Under the pieces are notes generated by a model, which was not told the origin of the DNA, made no database searches, and saw only the letters and a program-made list of their open reading frames with translations. Of a stretch of DNA of 64,000 nt, positions 22,437 through 33,150 are shown in pieces. Source of the DNA: Euryodendron excelsum (taxonomy: Eukaryota; Streptophyta; Magnoliopsida; Ericales; Pentaphylacaceae); assembly GCA_033060915.1 (NCBI GenBank), contig CM065387.1:27082501-27146500 (forward strand). The letters are read 5' to 3'. How positions within the stretch are numbered: the stretch's first letter is position 1; every line of letters starts with the position of its first letter. Position numbers and translations under genes: made by a program.

Positions 22437-23788
22437 ATGAAAATGTTGTACTCTTAATCTTAATATAATTATTAGATATGTGCATGTAGAACCCTTTTGG
22501 GAATAATTTTTTTTTTATTAAATAAGCTACTTAAAAAAACCATGAAAAATAAGCTCACTTAAAAAAAGCTTGGTTGGGGTGTGTGGTATTAGTTTACAGC
22601 TTTTTTGTTATACAAAAATGATTAAACGACCATCGATAGATTGCATATTTTCGTGATGTTTGGTAAAGATAAACAAAATTCCAACATTAATTATAGTAGT
22701 ACACTATTTATTTTTAAAATTTTCACTACAGTAGAATAAACAAAAGGAAAAGCTTCAAAATTTTTGTCTTTTGCTTTTTAGCTTATTAGCCTAAAAAAAG
22801 GAAAAAAAATCTAGCTTACTATAAGCTAAAAAAGTTTGCTACCGAATACCAAGTGCTTATTTTAAGTAAACGCTAAAAAGGCACTCAAAATAAGTTGTTT
22901 CCAAACGGGCCGTAGTGTTTATTGTTCTGATTAACAAAAAAGTGAGATTTTTTATGGGTTAATAAACTCAGTGAGTTGGGCGACAACATTACATATATGG
23001 TGAATATTAATTATTGATAAAATTTACATCTTGGTATAGAGATTGAAGATACCCACTTGAGAAAGCCTATAAGTTTGATTATTGTCAAACCTTGTAGATG
23101 GATTATGAATCCAATATATCAAATAAATTAAGTGGAATGTCACAAGAATTGAATAAATCTATTAAAGTTAAATTATTAGTAATTTACTTTAATAAACGGG
23201 TATTAGTGATCTTAACATAAAAAGATAAATGTCGAGATACAATTTTTAGTATAACAAGAAGTGCAATTATAATTCTTTAGTGGTATAAATTATAATTTAA
23301 ATAAATAGGAATTAATTTAGGTAGTTGGATTAAGAATTCTTATTTGCATAAGAAGCCTTAGTCATACTAATCTTGTGGTCCTTGTTGTAGCTTCTATATA
23401 TACACATCATGTGGTCCATGTTGTATCCTCTATATATACACTGTATGAGTAGCTAAGGTTAATTATTCATACTCTCAGATACACGTTTTTGTAAAAAATA
23501 GAAATCTTAGCAATTACGAGTTCACTCTTTCTAGAGTAAGATGTGCATGAGGGATACGAGCATAATCTGAAGGTTGCGTACAAGCAGTTGATTTGTTTTT
23601 GTTGTTGTTCGAGATCAAAGCTGAGCGATTTTGAAGATTATACATGTTGCTATTCAGGATCGAATCAGAAAGATCACAAAAGTATGATATTAATCATGTA
23701 GATTAGCTTATGCTAATTAGATCAAAATTTTTTTGTATTATACATATGCACTATAACTGGGTCAAAAGTTATTCTACAGTCTCTAACA
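22437..23788 (+). repeat. Truncated Ty1/copia LTR, interrupted by a MITE
   Basis: Plus-strand, diverged relative of the LTR at 9331-10684. 22437-22488 matches the region around 10209-10260 (complement). After the MITE the match resumes at GTAGTGTTTATTG and continues to the LTR end CTCTAACA at 23788, through AATTATTGATA, AAGTTAAGTGGAA and the TATA-rich region near 23400. The first ~425 bp of the LTR are missing and no primer site follows, so it is a remnant. Confidence 0.8.
22489..22911. mobile_element. MITE (PIF/Harbinger-like) inside the copia LTR
   Basis: 423 bp flanked by GTA on both sides (22486-22488 and 22912-22914). The related uninterrupted LTR reads GCATGTAGTGTTTATTG across the same point, so GTA is the target duplication. 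The degenerate ends GAACCCTTTTGGGAATAA and, inverted, GGCCCGTTTGGAAACAA fit Tourist/PIF-Harbinger type ends, whose duplications are 3 bp. No coding capacity. Confidence 0.75.
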
Positions 23789-24133
23789 TTAAACATAGGT
23801 AAGATGGTTAAGAATCTACTCAAAAAGTAGATATAAGAGATTTTTACGAACAAAATATTGAAATATATTCAATTTACCAACTTAGTATCAAAATCTTAAA
23901 AATTACCAATCTGGTATCTCTCCACAGTTTATGGCCTCTAGTGAACAATTTTACCCCACCTTTAGGCTGCTCCTAACATTGTGTTAGAGTTTTTGATTTT
24001 AAACTCTATATCATCTCTTTAAGGGTCACCTTAGAAGTTCCCTTTATACTAGTTAACAGTTAATAGCATAAAGGAATAAATTCACAAGAGGAGGTAACGG
24101 GTAGCAAAATAAAATTAAAAAAACACATTAAAA
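23789..24133. other. Intergenic AT-rich sequence
   Basis: Nothing recognised apart from the tRNA-like segment that follows. Confidence 0.5.
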
Positions 24134-24171
24134 CTCATTGTAGTGTAGTTGGTTAGGATACTCGGCTCTCA
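24134..24171 (+). pseudogene. tRNA-Glu(CTC)-like 5' half
   Basis: TCATTGTAGTGTAGTTGG followed by TTAGGATACTCGGCTCTCA closely matches the plant tRNA-Glu(CTC) from its 5' end through the anticodon CTC, including the A box. The sequence after it does not form the anticodon 3' strand, T arm or acceptor, so it cannot be a functional tRNA. It could be a tRNA fragment captured by a retroelement or the head of a SINE. Confidence 0.55.
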
Positions 24172-24437
24172 TAAACGTAATTCACTCCCACAAGTGTACA
24201 GTGGCGAAGTAGTTTAATTTGACAGTTGTCGAATATCGTCTTTTTCCTAGGGAATTGGGGTCCAATATGGACAACAACACAATAAACTTTGATTAACCTC
24301 TAATTGAATGCAAACACTTGGAAAAATTTCTATAAAAAGTGAAATGGAAAAATTGTTTGGGATTTTGGAATTGTTTTGATTAGACTACGCACTGCGATTG
24401 AAATTGAGATTAAAATGTATTAAAAGAGGTTTGGATT
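24172..24437. other. Sequence between tRNA-like head and short LTR
   Basis: No gene recognised; AT-rich. Confidence 0.4.
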
Positions 24438-24647
24438 TGTTGGAATTAAGATATGGGAGCTTATCCCACATTGGTTATGATGCAAGGAAACTGGGCTTCC
24501 CTCTCATCCTATAAATGAAGGCTTAAGCTTTGTAATCTATATCCCATCACCTTGTATTGTAAGATTCATACAATTAGTACAATACAATTCATTTTGATTA
24601 TACGTGATTCATAGCTTCCTTTTCTCCCCCTCTTTAATTGTTTATAC
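24438..24647 (+). repeat. Short LTR (~210 bp) of a copia/TRIM-type element
   Basis: Starts TGTTGGAATTAAG, has TATAAATG at 24510-24517, and ends one or two bases before a tRNA-iMet-type primer site. The second LTR was not found in the window. Confidence 0.65.
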
Positions 24648-24648
24648 T

Positions 24649-24660
24649 TGGTATCAGAGA
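24649..24660 (+). promoter_or_regulatory. Primer binding site, tRNA-iMet type
   Basis: TGGTATCAGAGA, one mismatch from the common copia primer site TGGTATCAGAGC. Confidence 0.8.
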
Positions 24661-25254
24661 CAAAGAAAACTATGCTCTGTGGTTGCCCTTCAATGGATTT
24701 TCCACATTAGAAATCATAGGTTCTTCTTTGATGACTTTTCGGGCAACTTCTAGCTGCTCTCTGACAACTTTTTAGTAACTCTCCAGCAACTTCCCGGCCA
24801 TCTTCCACAGCTTTTTGGTGGCTTTTCGGTTTCATTCCAGACATTCTTCGGTGATTTTTCGATCATTCTTCGGTAACTTTCCAATCGTCTTCTGGTAATG
24901 TTTCGATCAGCTTTCTACGTATTTCTGACGACATTCTGGCCATCTTCTGATCGTTCTCCGGCAACTTGTCGGCTATCTTTCACAACTTTCTAGTGTCTTT
25001 CTGGCCTTCTTTTGTAACTTTTCAGCCGTCCTCTAGTGACTTTTGCGGTGTCTTTTTGGTTACTTTTCAATAGGCCTCCAACCATTCTCTGGCATTCCTC
25101 TAGCCATCCTCCAATGTTGGTCGGCAAAAGTAAGACCGACAGCTCACAAGGCCATTGGCAGAAGTAAGACCAGCAGCCCACGGGCTGTCTGGCAAAAGTA
25201 AGACTGGTAGCTCAAGGGCTGTCCAGCAAAGTAAGACCAACGGCCCACTAGGCT
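24661..25254 (+). mobile_element. Internal leader of the short-LTR element, repeat-rich
   Basis: Dominated by degenerate short repeats of the type CTTTTCGGCAACTTTC(C/T)GG (24735-25110). Ends with four 34-bp tandem units. No coding frame recognised. Confidence 0.6.
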
Positions 25255-25258
25255 TGTT
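25123..25258 (+). repeat. 34-bp tandem repeat, four units
   Basis: GGCAAAAGTAAGACC recurs at 25123, 25157, 25191 and 25225, an exact 34-bp step, with GCCCA(C/A)(G)GG-type ends between. Confidence 0.9.
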
Positions 25259-26133
25259 GGCCTAAAGATGCAACCCAAGAGAGGGGTGAATTGGGTTTCT
25301 AAAAAATTAATCACAAATCAATGCAATAAAAAACAAGTTAAGCAACAGAACAGTAAATCAAGGTGTGGGTAGTGCAATAGTAAGCAAGAAATAGAAACCA
25401 AGAAAAAAAGAGAGCATAAGAAGAACACCAAGATTTATCGAGATTCAGCCACAACGTGTGACCTACGCCCTCACCCTCAAGACCCCTTGAATGCTCTTCC
25501 ACTATGCAAAGAAAGATTACATGACAGGTGCTAGTTTTTCTAAGTGCCCAGCTCACCTTTTACAAGAGCTCTTCCCAAACTCTAATCATTCTAACTGATT
25601 TTTTTTAAGCTTCACTGAAACTTACAAGTGTTTCCCCAAGGACACTCAGCCTTACAAACCCTTACAAATGAAGTGAATAAGGACTACACAAAGTATAACT
25701 CTCTTAAAGAGTGTATATGGAAGTAGAATATTAGTAAATGCCCTAAATTCCCAGCAAAGAGAATGTTTCTGATATCGGTCAGGAATTTCAGCACTCAATC
25801 ACATGTATAGTACTTAAATCTCTTGTATTCTTCTGTATAAATGTTGTGGGCGTCTTGGTTTTATAGTCTTGCATTCATTATACCTGTTAGAGGTGGTTAG
25901 AGTTGCATTTAATGTAAGATCAGTCGAGCAAAATGTTTAAAAATATAGTCGTTACAGGTAATGTGTCGACCCATTTTCTGCATGTGTCAATCCTTTTTGT
26001 TCTGTCTCCAGCTTCTCAGCAATATGCTTTAATGTATCATTCATGTAATGTGTTGACCCTTTTGCTCAGAGACTATAACTTTGCAAGACTTCTTCAATTC
26101 TTTATAAAACTTTTCAAGCTCTTCAAGGATCAT
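25255..26133. repeat. Unassigned retroelement-like remnant
   Basis: Begins TTGGCCTAAAGATGCAACCC followed by AAGAGAGGGGTGAAT, a phrase I associate with dispersed plant LTR-type repeats. No primer site, coding frame or second copy was seen. It ends where LTR AC starts. Confidence 0.35.
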
Positions 26134-27490
26134 TGTAAGCACCCCATTTTTGCCTGCTCGGCAATCTCCGATCCAACTGGACTCATGTTCAAACCATCAT
26201 AGACACATTCAAGTCCAAGCCAGTTTTACAAACTCAATCCAGTCAATCAATCACTTCGCGGGCTTGCCAGACCCAATAGAGGCGAAATGACCAAAATGCT
26301 CTTGGGGCATTGCTTGGTCTAATTCCAATTGGCATATCTTCCTAGAGATAGTAAGTCCTTATTTTAACCTCAATTCTAGTTTCAATTCCAATCCAGACCA
26401 ATCAAACTAATCTGGCATATCTTTCAAGAAAGTTGATCCCTCATATGGTAAGTCCACTAGTCCAGCGTGTTTTTCGAGAAAACTCCTCGAAACGGTAAGT
26501 CCTTTCAAACTTGTTGACTGGGATAGAACCCAAGTCCCCAAGATAGCAGAACGGTTCACTTTTAGCACCTGCTAGCTTGCCAATGTGGAATATTTGTTAT
26601 TCAACACATCTTTCGAGAAAGGTGATTTCTCAAATGATAAATCCATTTAGCAACTTCACGAGATTAAGTAGTCTTTGGAATGAATGCACACCATCAGAGT
26701 GACGGAAGCACTCGCAAACATCGCAACAATTAGAGTCGTAGAAACACTAGCAATTAGGTTGACATTGGAAATTGCCAACAAAACCCTTATGTCACGGGAC
26801 CGAACTTGCCTCTTGGCCATGGCACGTTTACCAAAGGATGAGATACCTTTGGAAACTAACTCATCACATACTGTCAGAGTGATGAAAACACAAAAAACTC
26901 GAGTCAACACCAATACCTGTTAACCCACTCCGGTGAAAAATGACCAAACTACCCTTTGGGCCTTTTCTAACACGTTTCTCGAGAAAGTACCTAAGTCCTC
27001 AGAGCAGTAAGTCCACCTTTCCAAGATTGTCCCAAAGAAAATCTGACATCTTCAAGTACCTTCCAGTTGGTTCTGAACAATTCTGAGACCATATAGTCAA
27101 AATGATCATTTCGCCCCGAGGCATCCGATCGCCTTCGGGAACCACACTAACTCTGGGTAGCAAACTAGTTTACCTCCCAAGGATGCTTCTAATAGTACTT
27201 CTAACCTTCCAACACTTTTCAAGATCATTCGAGTCTATTCCAGTAGACCCAGTACAAAATGACCGTTTTAACCTTAGTAGCCGGTTGTCTTTTCCAACCA
27301 CACCGGCTCTGGGTATCAAGCCGGTAACTTTCTACAACATTCTTAATGGTGTTTCCAACCTTAAAGCCTTCTCATGGGTCACTCCGAGTCCATTCTGGTG
27401 TGTTCTCGGTTCAATTTACCATTTTTCCCCTAGCGAGCCGGTCGACCTTTCCAAACATTCCAGCATTACTTTTCAAAACGTGTGTCATAC
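26134..27490 (+). repeat. LTR AC, piece 1 (LTR start)
   Basis: Begins TGTAAGCACCCCATTTTTGC and runs through CGGGCTTGCCAGACCCAA, AAATGACCAAAATG and two blocks with GACC(G/A)TTTT...CCCCTAG. It stops near the LTR point equivalent to F ~52815. The exact end is uncertain by about 10 bp. Confidence 0.8.
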
Positions 27491-29784
27491 ATAGCAAAGC
27501 CATGCCTAATCCCCAAAACATAAACATGCAATAAGATGGGCCTATCAAAAGCCACCACAGTTATAAAGTTATAGCATTACAAAACATTAGGGTCCAGTCC
27601 CCACAAGCATTACATATCATAAGGCTCGTGGGCTGCAGTCCAAATATCCTCGTAATAGGCCTCCTTCTAAAACCTCCCAGTTTGGTTACCTAAAAACATT
27701 TTTAGAAAACGTAAGCTAATACTTAGTGAATAACAATAATGCATGAGCATAAAATACCATAGACTAACATTTATAATTAATGTACATAACAATAGAGGTA
27801 CATTTATGCATATATGGCATGAACTTGGAAACGTGTAGGTGTAAGCTTGAAAACACGTGGCATAGGTTTTCGTATTAAAACATTTCATCATTTCCAAAAT
27901 ATAACGTTAAAAAGAGAGGGACACGTAGCATGATCTTGTAGGATATGACATAGCTTGTCATGAGCATAACATATCGTAAACTCGTAAGAGTATGCCTTAG
28001 TTTGTTGTATAACATTAGACACATTTATATCGTTGCTCTCCAAAACGTATGAAGTGTAGATTTGAAAACATAGATAGCATAAGAAGTATAAGCATCATAT
28101 TGAAACATTATCGTGAAGCTTTCATAATGACATATTATAATATTTCGTGCGTAGTATCCTAGGAGTGAGAGGCAAAAGGTAATACGATCATATATGGCAT
28201 AACGTGTCTTGTCATAAGTATACTACGGCATAGTACTGTACAGCATATCATGATATTATAAAAATGGGATATATATCGTGATATTAATACTTGTGAAAAC
28301 ATATGCAACTTGTCGTGAAGCATTTGAATGAATCATATTTCTCATTCTAGAACATAAGTGTGTCATGGTTTTACATCAGAGTTAGGCTTTGCATCAGTAA
28401 CCATAAAGGTCACACATAGGGCTCTTTAGGCCAACATCAGAGCTACGCTCCACATCAGTAACCATAAAAGTCACACATAGGGCTCTTTAGGCCAACATCA
28501 GAGCTAGGTTGTGCATCAGTAATCATAAAGTTCACCATAGGGCTCTTTAGGCCAACATAAGAGCTAGGCTCTGCATCAGTAACAATAAAGGTCACACATA
28601 GGGCTCTTTAGGCAAACATATCCCTCACTTCACCCCACTTAAGAGGTCTTTCTGGTATTGAGAATCATAGTAACTACCAGGGTCACGCATAAGACTCTTT
28701 ACGCCAACATATCCCTCACTTCACCCCACTTAAGAGGTTTTTCTAGTATTGGGAATCATAGTAATCATAAGGATCATGCATAAGGCTCTTTAAGCCAACA
28801 TATCTCTCACTTCGCCCCACTTATGAGGTATTTTTAGTATTGGAAATTATAGTAACCACAAGGGTCACACATAAGGCTCTTTAGGCCAATCATAAGAACT
28901 AGGCTCAATCATTAAGAGATAGGCTCAGTCATTTAGAGCTATGCTCAGTTCATTAGCAACATAGAATGCTTCCAGCCAATCATGAGAGCAGGGCTCAGTT
29001 CATTAGAAACATAGAGTGCTTTAGGCCAATTATGAGAGTAAGGCTTAATCATAAGAACTAGGCTTAGTCATTAAGATCTACGCTCAGTCATTAGCACCGA
29101 AGAGTACTTTAAGCTAATCATAAGAGCTAAGCTCAGTTATAGCAACCATAAAAGTCATACATAAGCTTTTTAAGTCAATTAGAAGAGTTAGGCTTAGTTA
29201 TAGTAACCACAAAGGTCACATATAGACTTTTAAGCCAAGGGATGTCTCCCAACATAGCGATAGATTATTTCATGTCTCCTACCATAGGACCATCTTTGCT
29301 AGTTTAGAGTCTTACCACAAAAGTCCTTGAGTTGGCATTGTACATTGAAAATCTCACATCTCTTTTATGTAAACATTCTAATCCATGGGTTTCGATTTAT
29401 AACGCGAGTATAACTTGCATACGTTTAAAGGTATGACATTTATAATTGAACATAAACATTGATACATTGAAAATATATGAAAAACATTACATGATATGTA
29501 GTTGAACTTAACACATTTGGAAAGCAATAGGTTTTACTCATGGCATATCGTTATTCACCTCTTTTCCTTAAGAATTGGTGCTAAACAAGCATATTGCTAC
29601 ACATAGAGTACAGAGAAGCATCAAACACAAGGCTCCAATGTAAAGCAAAAACATAAAAGTTGAGGTTTAAACATTAATCCCTCGATGCCGATTCATCATC
29701 GCATCTCATTCACATCATAATGATGAGCCTACATTCTAGGTTAATTTCATTTGAAAATAGACTCAAAGACACTTAATTTGATAC
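27491..29784 (-). mobile_element. LTR-type repeat XY, piece 1 (minus strand)
   Basis: Inserted in LTR AC. Its sequence continues in 34610-35737 once solo LTR B and one target-site copy are removed. It contains a large tandem array (28365-29245). No coding frame was recognised, so it is probably an LTR of a different Ty3 family. Confidence 0.6.
28365..29245. repeat. Composite tandem array inside XY
   Basis: Four units of 60-61 bp (GCTCTTTAGGCCAACATCAG type; marks at 28421, 28482, 28542, 28603), then three units of 91 bp (TCCCTCACTTC type; 28621, 28712, 28803). After these come irregular units built on AAGAGCTAGGCTCAGTCATTA to about 29245. All unit types share CACACATA(G/A)GGCTCTTTAGGCC. Confidence 0.85.
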
Positions 29785-31517
29785 TGTAAGCACCCCTTGC
29801 CCACTCGGCAATCTCCGGCCAGACCAAATTTGGTTTACAACATCCCAACACATGCAGGCTCAAGATGAGCCTTTCAATCTCCAATCCAGCCAGCTGGTCA
29901 CTTCTCGGGCCCACAAGGATCCGCTGAAGCCTTAAGCACCATTATTCCAGGCAGTTTTCCAGACCAGGCGGTCCCGGAAACCAACGCCATCCAGGTAGCT
30001 TCCCGGGATCGAGCGATCTTGGGGACCAACACCTCATCAAAGATTCCAGACGGTTCACTTCTGGCTCCTGCTAGCCCGCCAATGTAAAATGTCTGTTATT
30101 CGGTAGTTCTCCAGGACCAGGCATTCTCAGAAACCAACACCACCCTTCTAGGTAGCTTTCTAGGACTAGGTGTTCTCAGGAACCAACACCACCCTACAAG
30201 TAGCTCTCTAAGACCGGGCGTTCTTGGAGACCAACACCGCACAGGTAGTTTTTCGAGATCAGGCAGTCTCGGGAACCAACACCTAGGTCAACACCGGCGC
30301 CTGCTAGCCCGACTCGGTGAAAAATGACCAAATCTGCCTTTTGGGCCTACAGGCACATTTTGGGAAAGTTCAAAATCCCTCAAAATGATAAGTCCATCCT
30401 TCCATAATGTTGTCAAACCATCGGGCGTCCCCCGCACGTCATTTGGTCCAAACCCGGTCCTATTCCAGCTCACTCTGGTCAAAATGACCATTTTGCCCCT
30501 AAACGACTCAGCACGGCACGAACCCCGCTGAACGGCGACAAACTCTCTCAAAACCATCCCTGAACAGCCATACACACCTAACATAATATACCAGACCATT
30601 CCTGACCATTTCCAGCCAGCTTCAGTTAAAATGACCGTTTTGCCCCTGGGAGCCCAAAAACGCCTCGAAACAGCACCGACCTTGGGGTTTCGAACAAAGG
30701 ATTTCACAGCACGCCTTTGTTTAACTCGAGGAACACCCTACGACACTAAACTCACACGATGCGATAAAAGTTCCCTGGCGCGTCTCGCAGACGCTCCACC
30801 TAAATTGTCATTTCCCTTGATTCCCTAGTTATAACGCATCGTCAACTGACTTGAGAAATGCGTAAATCAGGGAAATCTCGAACACTCGTCCATAGATCTC
30901 TCCATCGATACGGTTCGATCAAATAGATCGCTCCCCGAAGCCCTCCATCGTATGGTGTGCAAACCATGACTTTCAGCAACCCCTGGAGCGTCTCGCAGAC
31001 GCTCCGCCAAGGTTGACTTTTTTTTTTATTCCCTAATCAAAATGCACCGTCAAACGACTTGAGAAATGCGTAAATTTGGGAATTCTAGAGAGTATTTCCA
31101 GAGTACTTTCCATCGGAACGGTCCGATCGAATAGATCGCTTCTCGAAGGCCTCGATCACATCAAATGAAAACAGCTACTTTCGAACACACACGAAGCGTA
31201 TCACAGACGCTCCACAAAAGTGACCTTTTTGGCACACTTCCCAAAATGATATCACTCATTTCCAAACATAATTCAAACTTTTTGAAAACATGGAAGTTTA
31301 TCGGAAGCACTAGGAGAACATCTCGAGTGTGACCGATTCCTCCGAAACCTTCCCGGTTGACTCAATTATCGAAGCAAAGTTTGGACGAACTTTCCTGGTG
31401 ATGGAGCATATGCTACATGCGCTCAAATTTTGATCAGATCGATCGACTTTTGATCAACGGTCGAGATTTAACTAGTACACAGGATGCCACGTGTTATTCT
31501 GGCAATGGAACAGTACC

Positions 31518-31579
31518 TGCGCATGTCCTACATGCGTAAAGCCAAAATTTGGCCATGCGCATGTAGCACATGCGCAAGG
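31518..31579 (+). promoter_or_regulatory. Two palindromic modules upstream of TATA in LTR B
   Basis: TGCGCATGT-CCT-ACATGCGTA and TGCGCATGT-AGC-ACATGCGCA (9-bp arms, 3-base centres) are separated by AAGCCAAAATTTGGCCA. The same spacer separates different palindromes in LTRs D and F. Confidence 0.8.
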
Positions 31580-31595
31580 CCTGTTCTAGATTACC

Positions 31596-31603
31596 TATAA
31601 ATA
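31596..31603 (+). promoter_or_regulatory. TATA box of LTR B
   Basis: TATAAATA in the context ACCTATAAATAGAGGC, directly after the palindromic modules. Equivalent boxes sit at the same place in the other LTRs. Confidence 0.75.
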
Positions 31604-32850
31604 GAGGCCTCCCCCCTTGCATATTTCTGGTCCAAAATTGATACGAAACTCTGCTGAAATCACTCTAGAAACTCGAATCTCTACATACATTCCTCCCCTC
31701 CAACACTTAGGTTAGATTCTACCTCTCCTAAGCCTATACACTCCATATACAAAGTCTCATACACACTTATACACTCCACTCAAGCCTCTCAAACCCTCTT
31801 GAAGTCACTCAAGCTCCAATCAAGACATCCATTGAAGACTACAAAATGTGTTGAAGGCAAAAGGTGGTATCCCTTGTTACATTTATGCTCTCCCCCACTC
31901 TTCTCTTCTCCCTCCTAGCCTACTTAGGCTATTCTCTATTTTAACCCCCATCTTCAACCCCCCTTTCTTACATGCTTAAGCCAAGAGGGCTCTTAGATCA
32001 TGCCTAGAGGAAAGCAAGTGAGAGCCACCGTGTAGGGGGACCTCTCACTAGCTTACTTTAAGATGGTATGGCCTAAGAGCCCCTTGTTTGTATGGTGAAG
32101 CCTAAAAGCTTTGTATGTGAATCATGACCCCTTGCATATTATTATTTTGATCATGTCTTGTATGCTTGGCTTCATTTTATATTTATTGTCACATCCCACA
32201 ATGCATGCATTGCTCTTAATTTCATGATATTTCCAAGTCCTACATGTTCTTCAAGAATTGTTTCAAGAGTTGGCCCCTTGAAGTTTAGGATAAGACTTTA
32301 GGAGTCATGCCTTAGAAAATCCCTCACAACCCCCTAATTCATTATTTTACACCATTGCATTTTAACTTGCATAAAAGTTGCTTTCAAACCCTCTAATTTT
32401 CAAGGTTTCCATTTTCTCTAAGTTAGTGGTTAGAATGGCCCCATGGAACTCTCTCTTGAGTGGTCTCCCTTTTGTTAGCCATATGAACCCTCTCTTGATG
32501 GAATGGTTCCCTTGAAAAATGGTTTTCAAAACCCTTCTCCAAAAATGATTTCAAAAATGCACTCTCTCCATCTTTGCATCAAAAATGATCTTCCAAAAAT
32601 CACTATCATTATGTTGAATTTTGACCCCTATTACTCTTACCAAGATATTAATTATAATGGCCATAAGGAAACCTTCCTTGGAATGGTCTCCAATCACTAA
32701 CCATATAAACCATATTCTTGACTAGAGTCAAAATTTTCATGGAAATGATCTTCATAAAGATTATCAACCAAATTCCATTGCATATCATGTTGTGTTTTCA
32801 AAACCCTTTCCAAGAGTGCATCAAAACAACTTTTAAAACCATTTTCCAAT

Positions 32851-33150
32851 CTAACCTTAGGTTAACTTGACCCTAATTGCCTAACCTTAGGTTAACTTGA
32901 CCCTAGTTGCCTAACCCTAGGTTAACTTGACCTTAGTTGCCTAACCCTAGGTTGACTTGACCCTAGTTACCTAACCCTAGCTTAACTTGACCCTAGTTAC
33001 CTAACCCTAGGTTAACTTGATCCTAGTTGCCTTACCCTAGGTTAACTTGACCCTAGTTGCCTAACTCTAGGTTAAATTGACCCTAGCTACCTAACCCTAG
33101 GTTAACTTGACCCTAGTTGCCTAACCTTAGGTTAACTTGACCCTAGTTAG
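32851..33150 (+). repeat. 30-bp minisatellite, ten units
   Basis: Ten units of exactly 30 bp with no indels, consensus CTAACCCTAGGTTAACTTGA + CCCTAGTTGC. Units differ by a few substitutions only. Not telomeric, despite the CCCTA content. Confidence 0.97.

Noticed and set aside
24134..24208. Functional tRNA-Glu gene
   Set aside because: The sequence after the anticodon cannot form the anticodon stem, T arm or acceptor stem.
27102..27494. 130-codon plus-strand frame
   Set aside because: Lies wholly in LTR piece AC-1, and equivalent LTR positions in D and F do not keep the frame.
32851..33150. Regular 30-bp repeats suggesting a CRISPR-like array
   Set aside because: There are no unique spacers, units abut directly, and the context is a plant LTR; it is a minisatellite.
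32851..33150. Interstitial telomere repeat (CCCTAA-like words)
   Set aside because: The unit is 30 bp and the plant telomere heptamer CCCTAAA does not recur in register.
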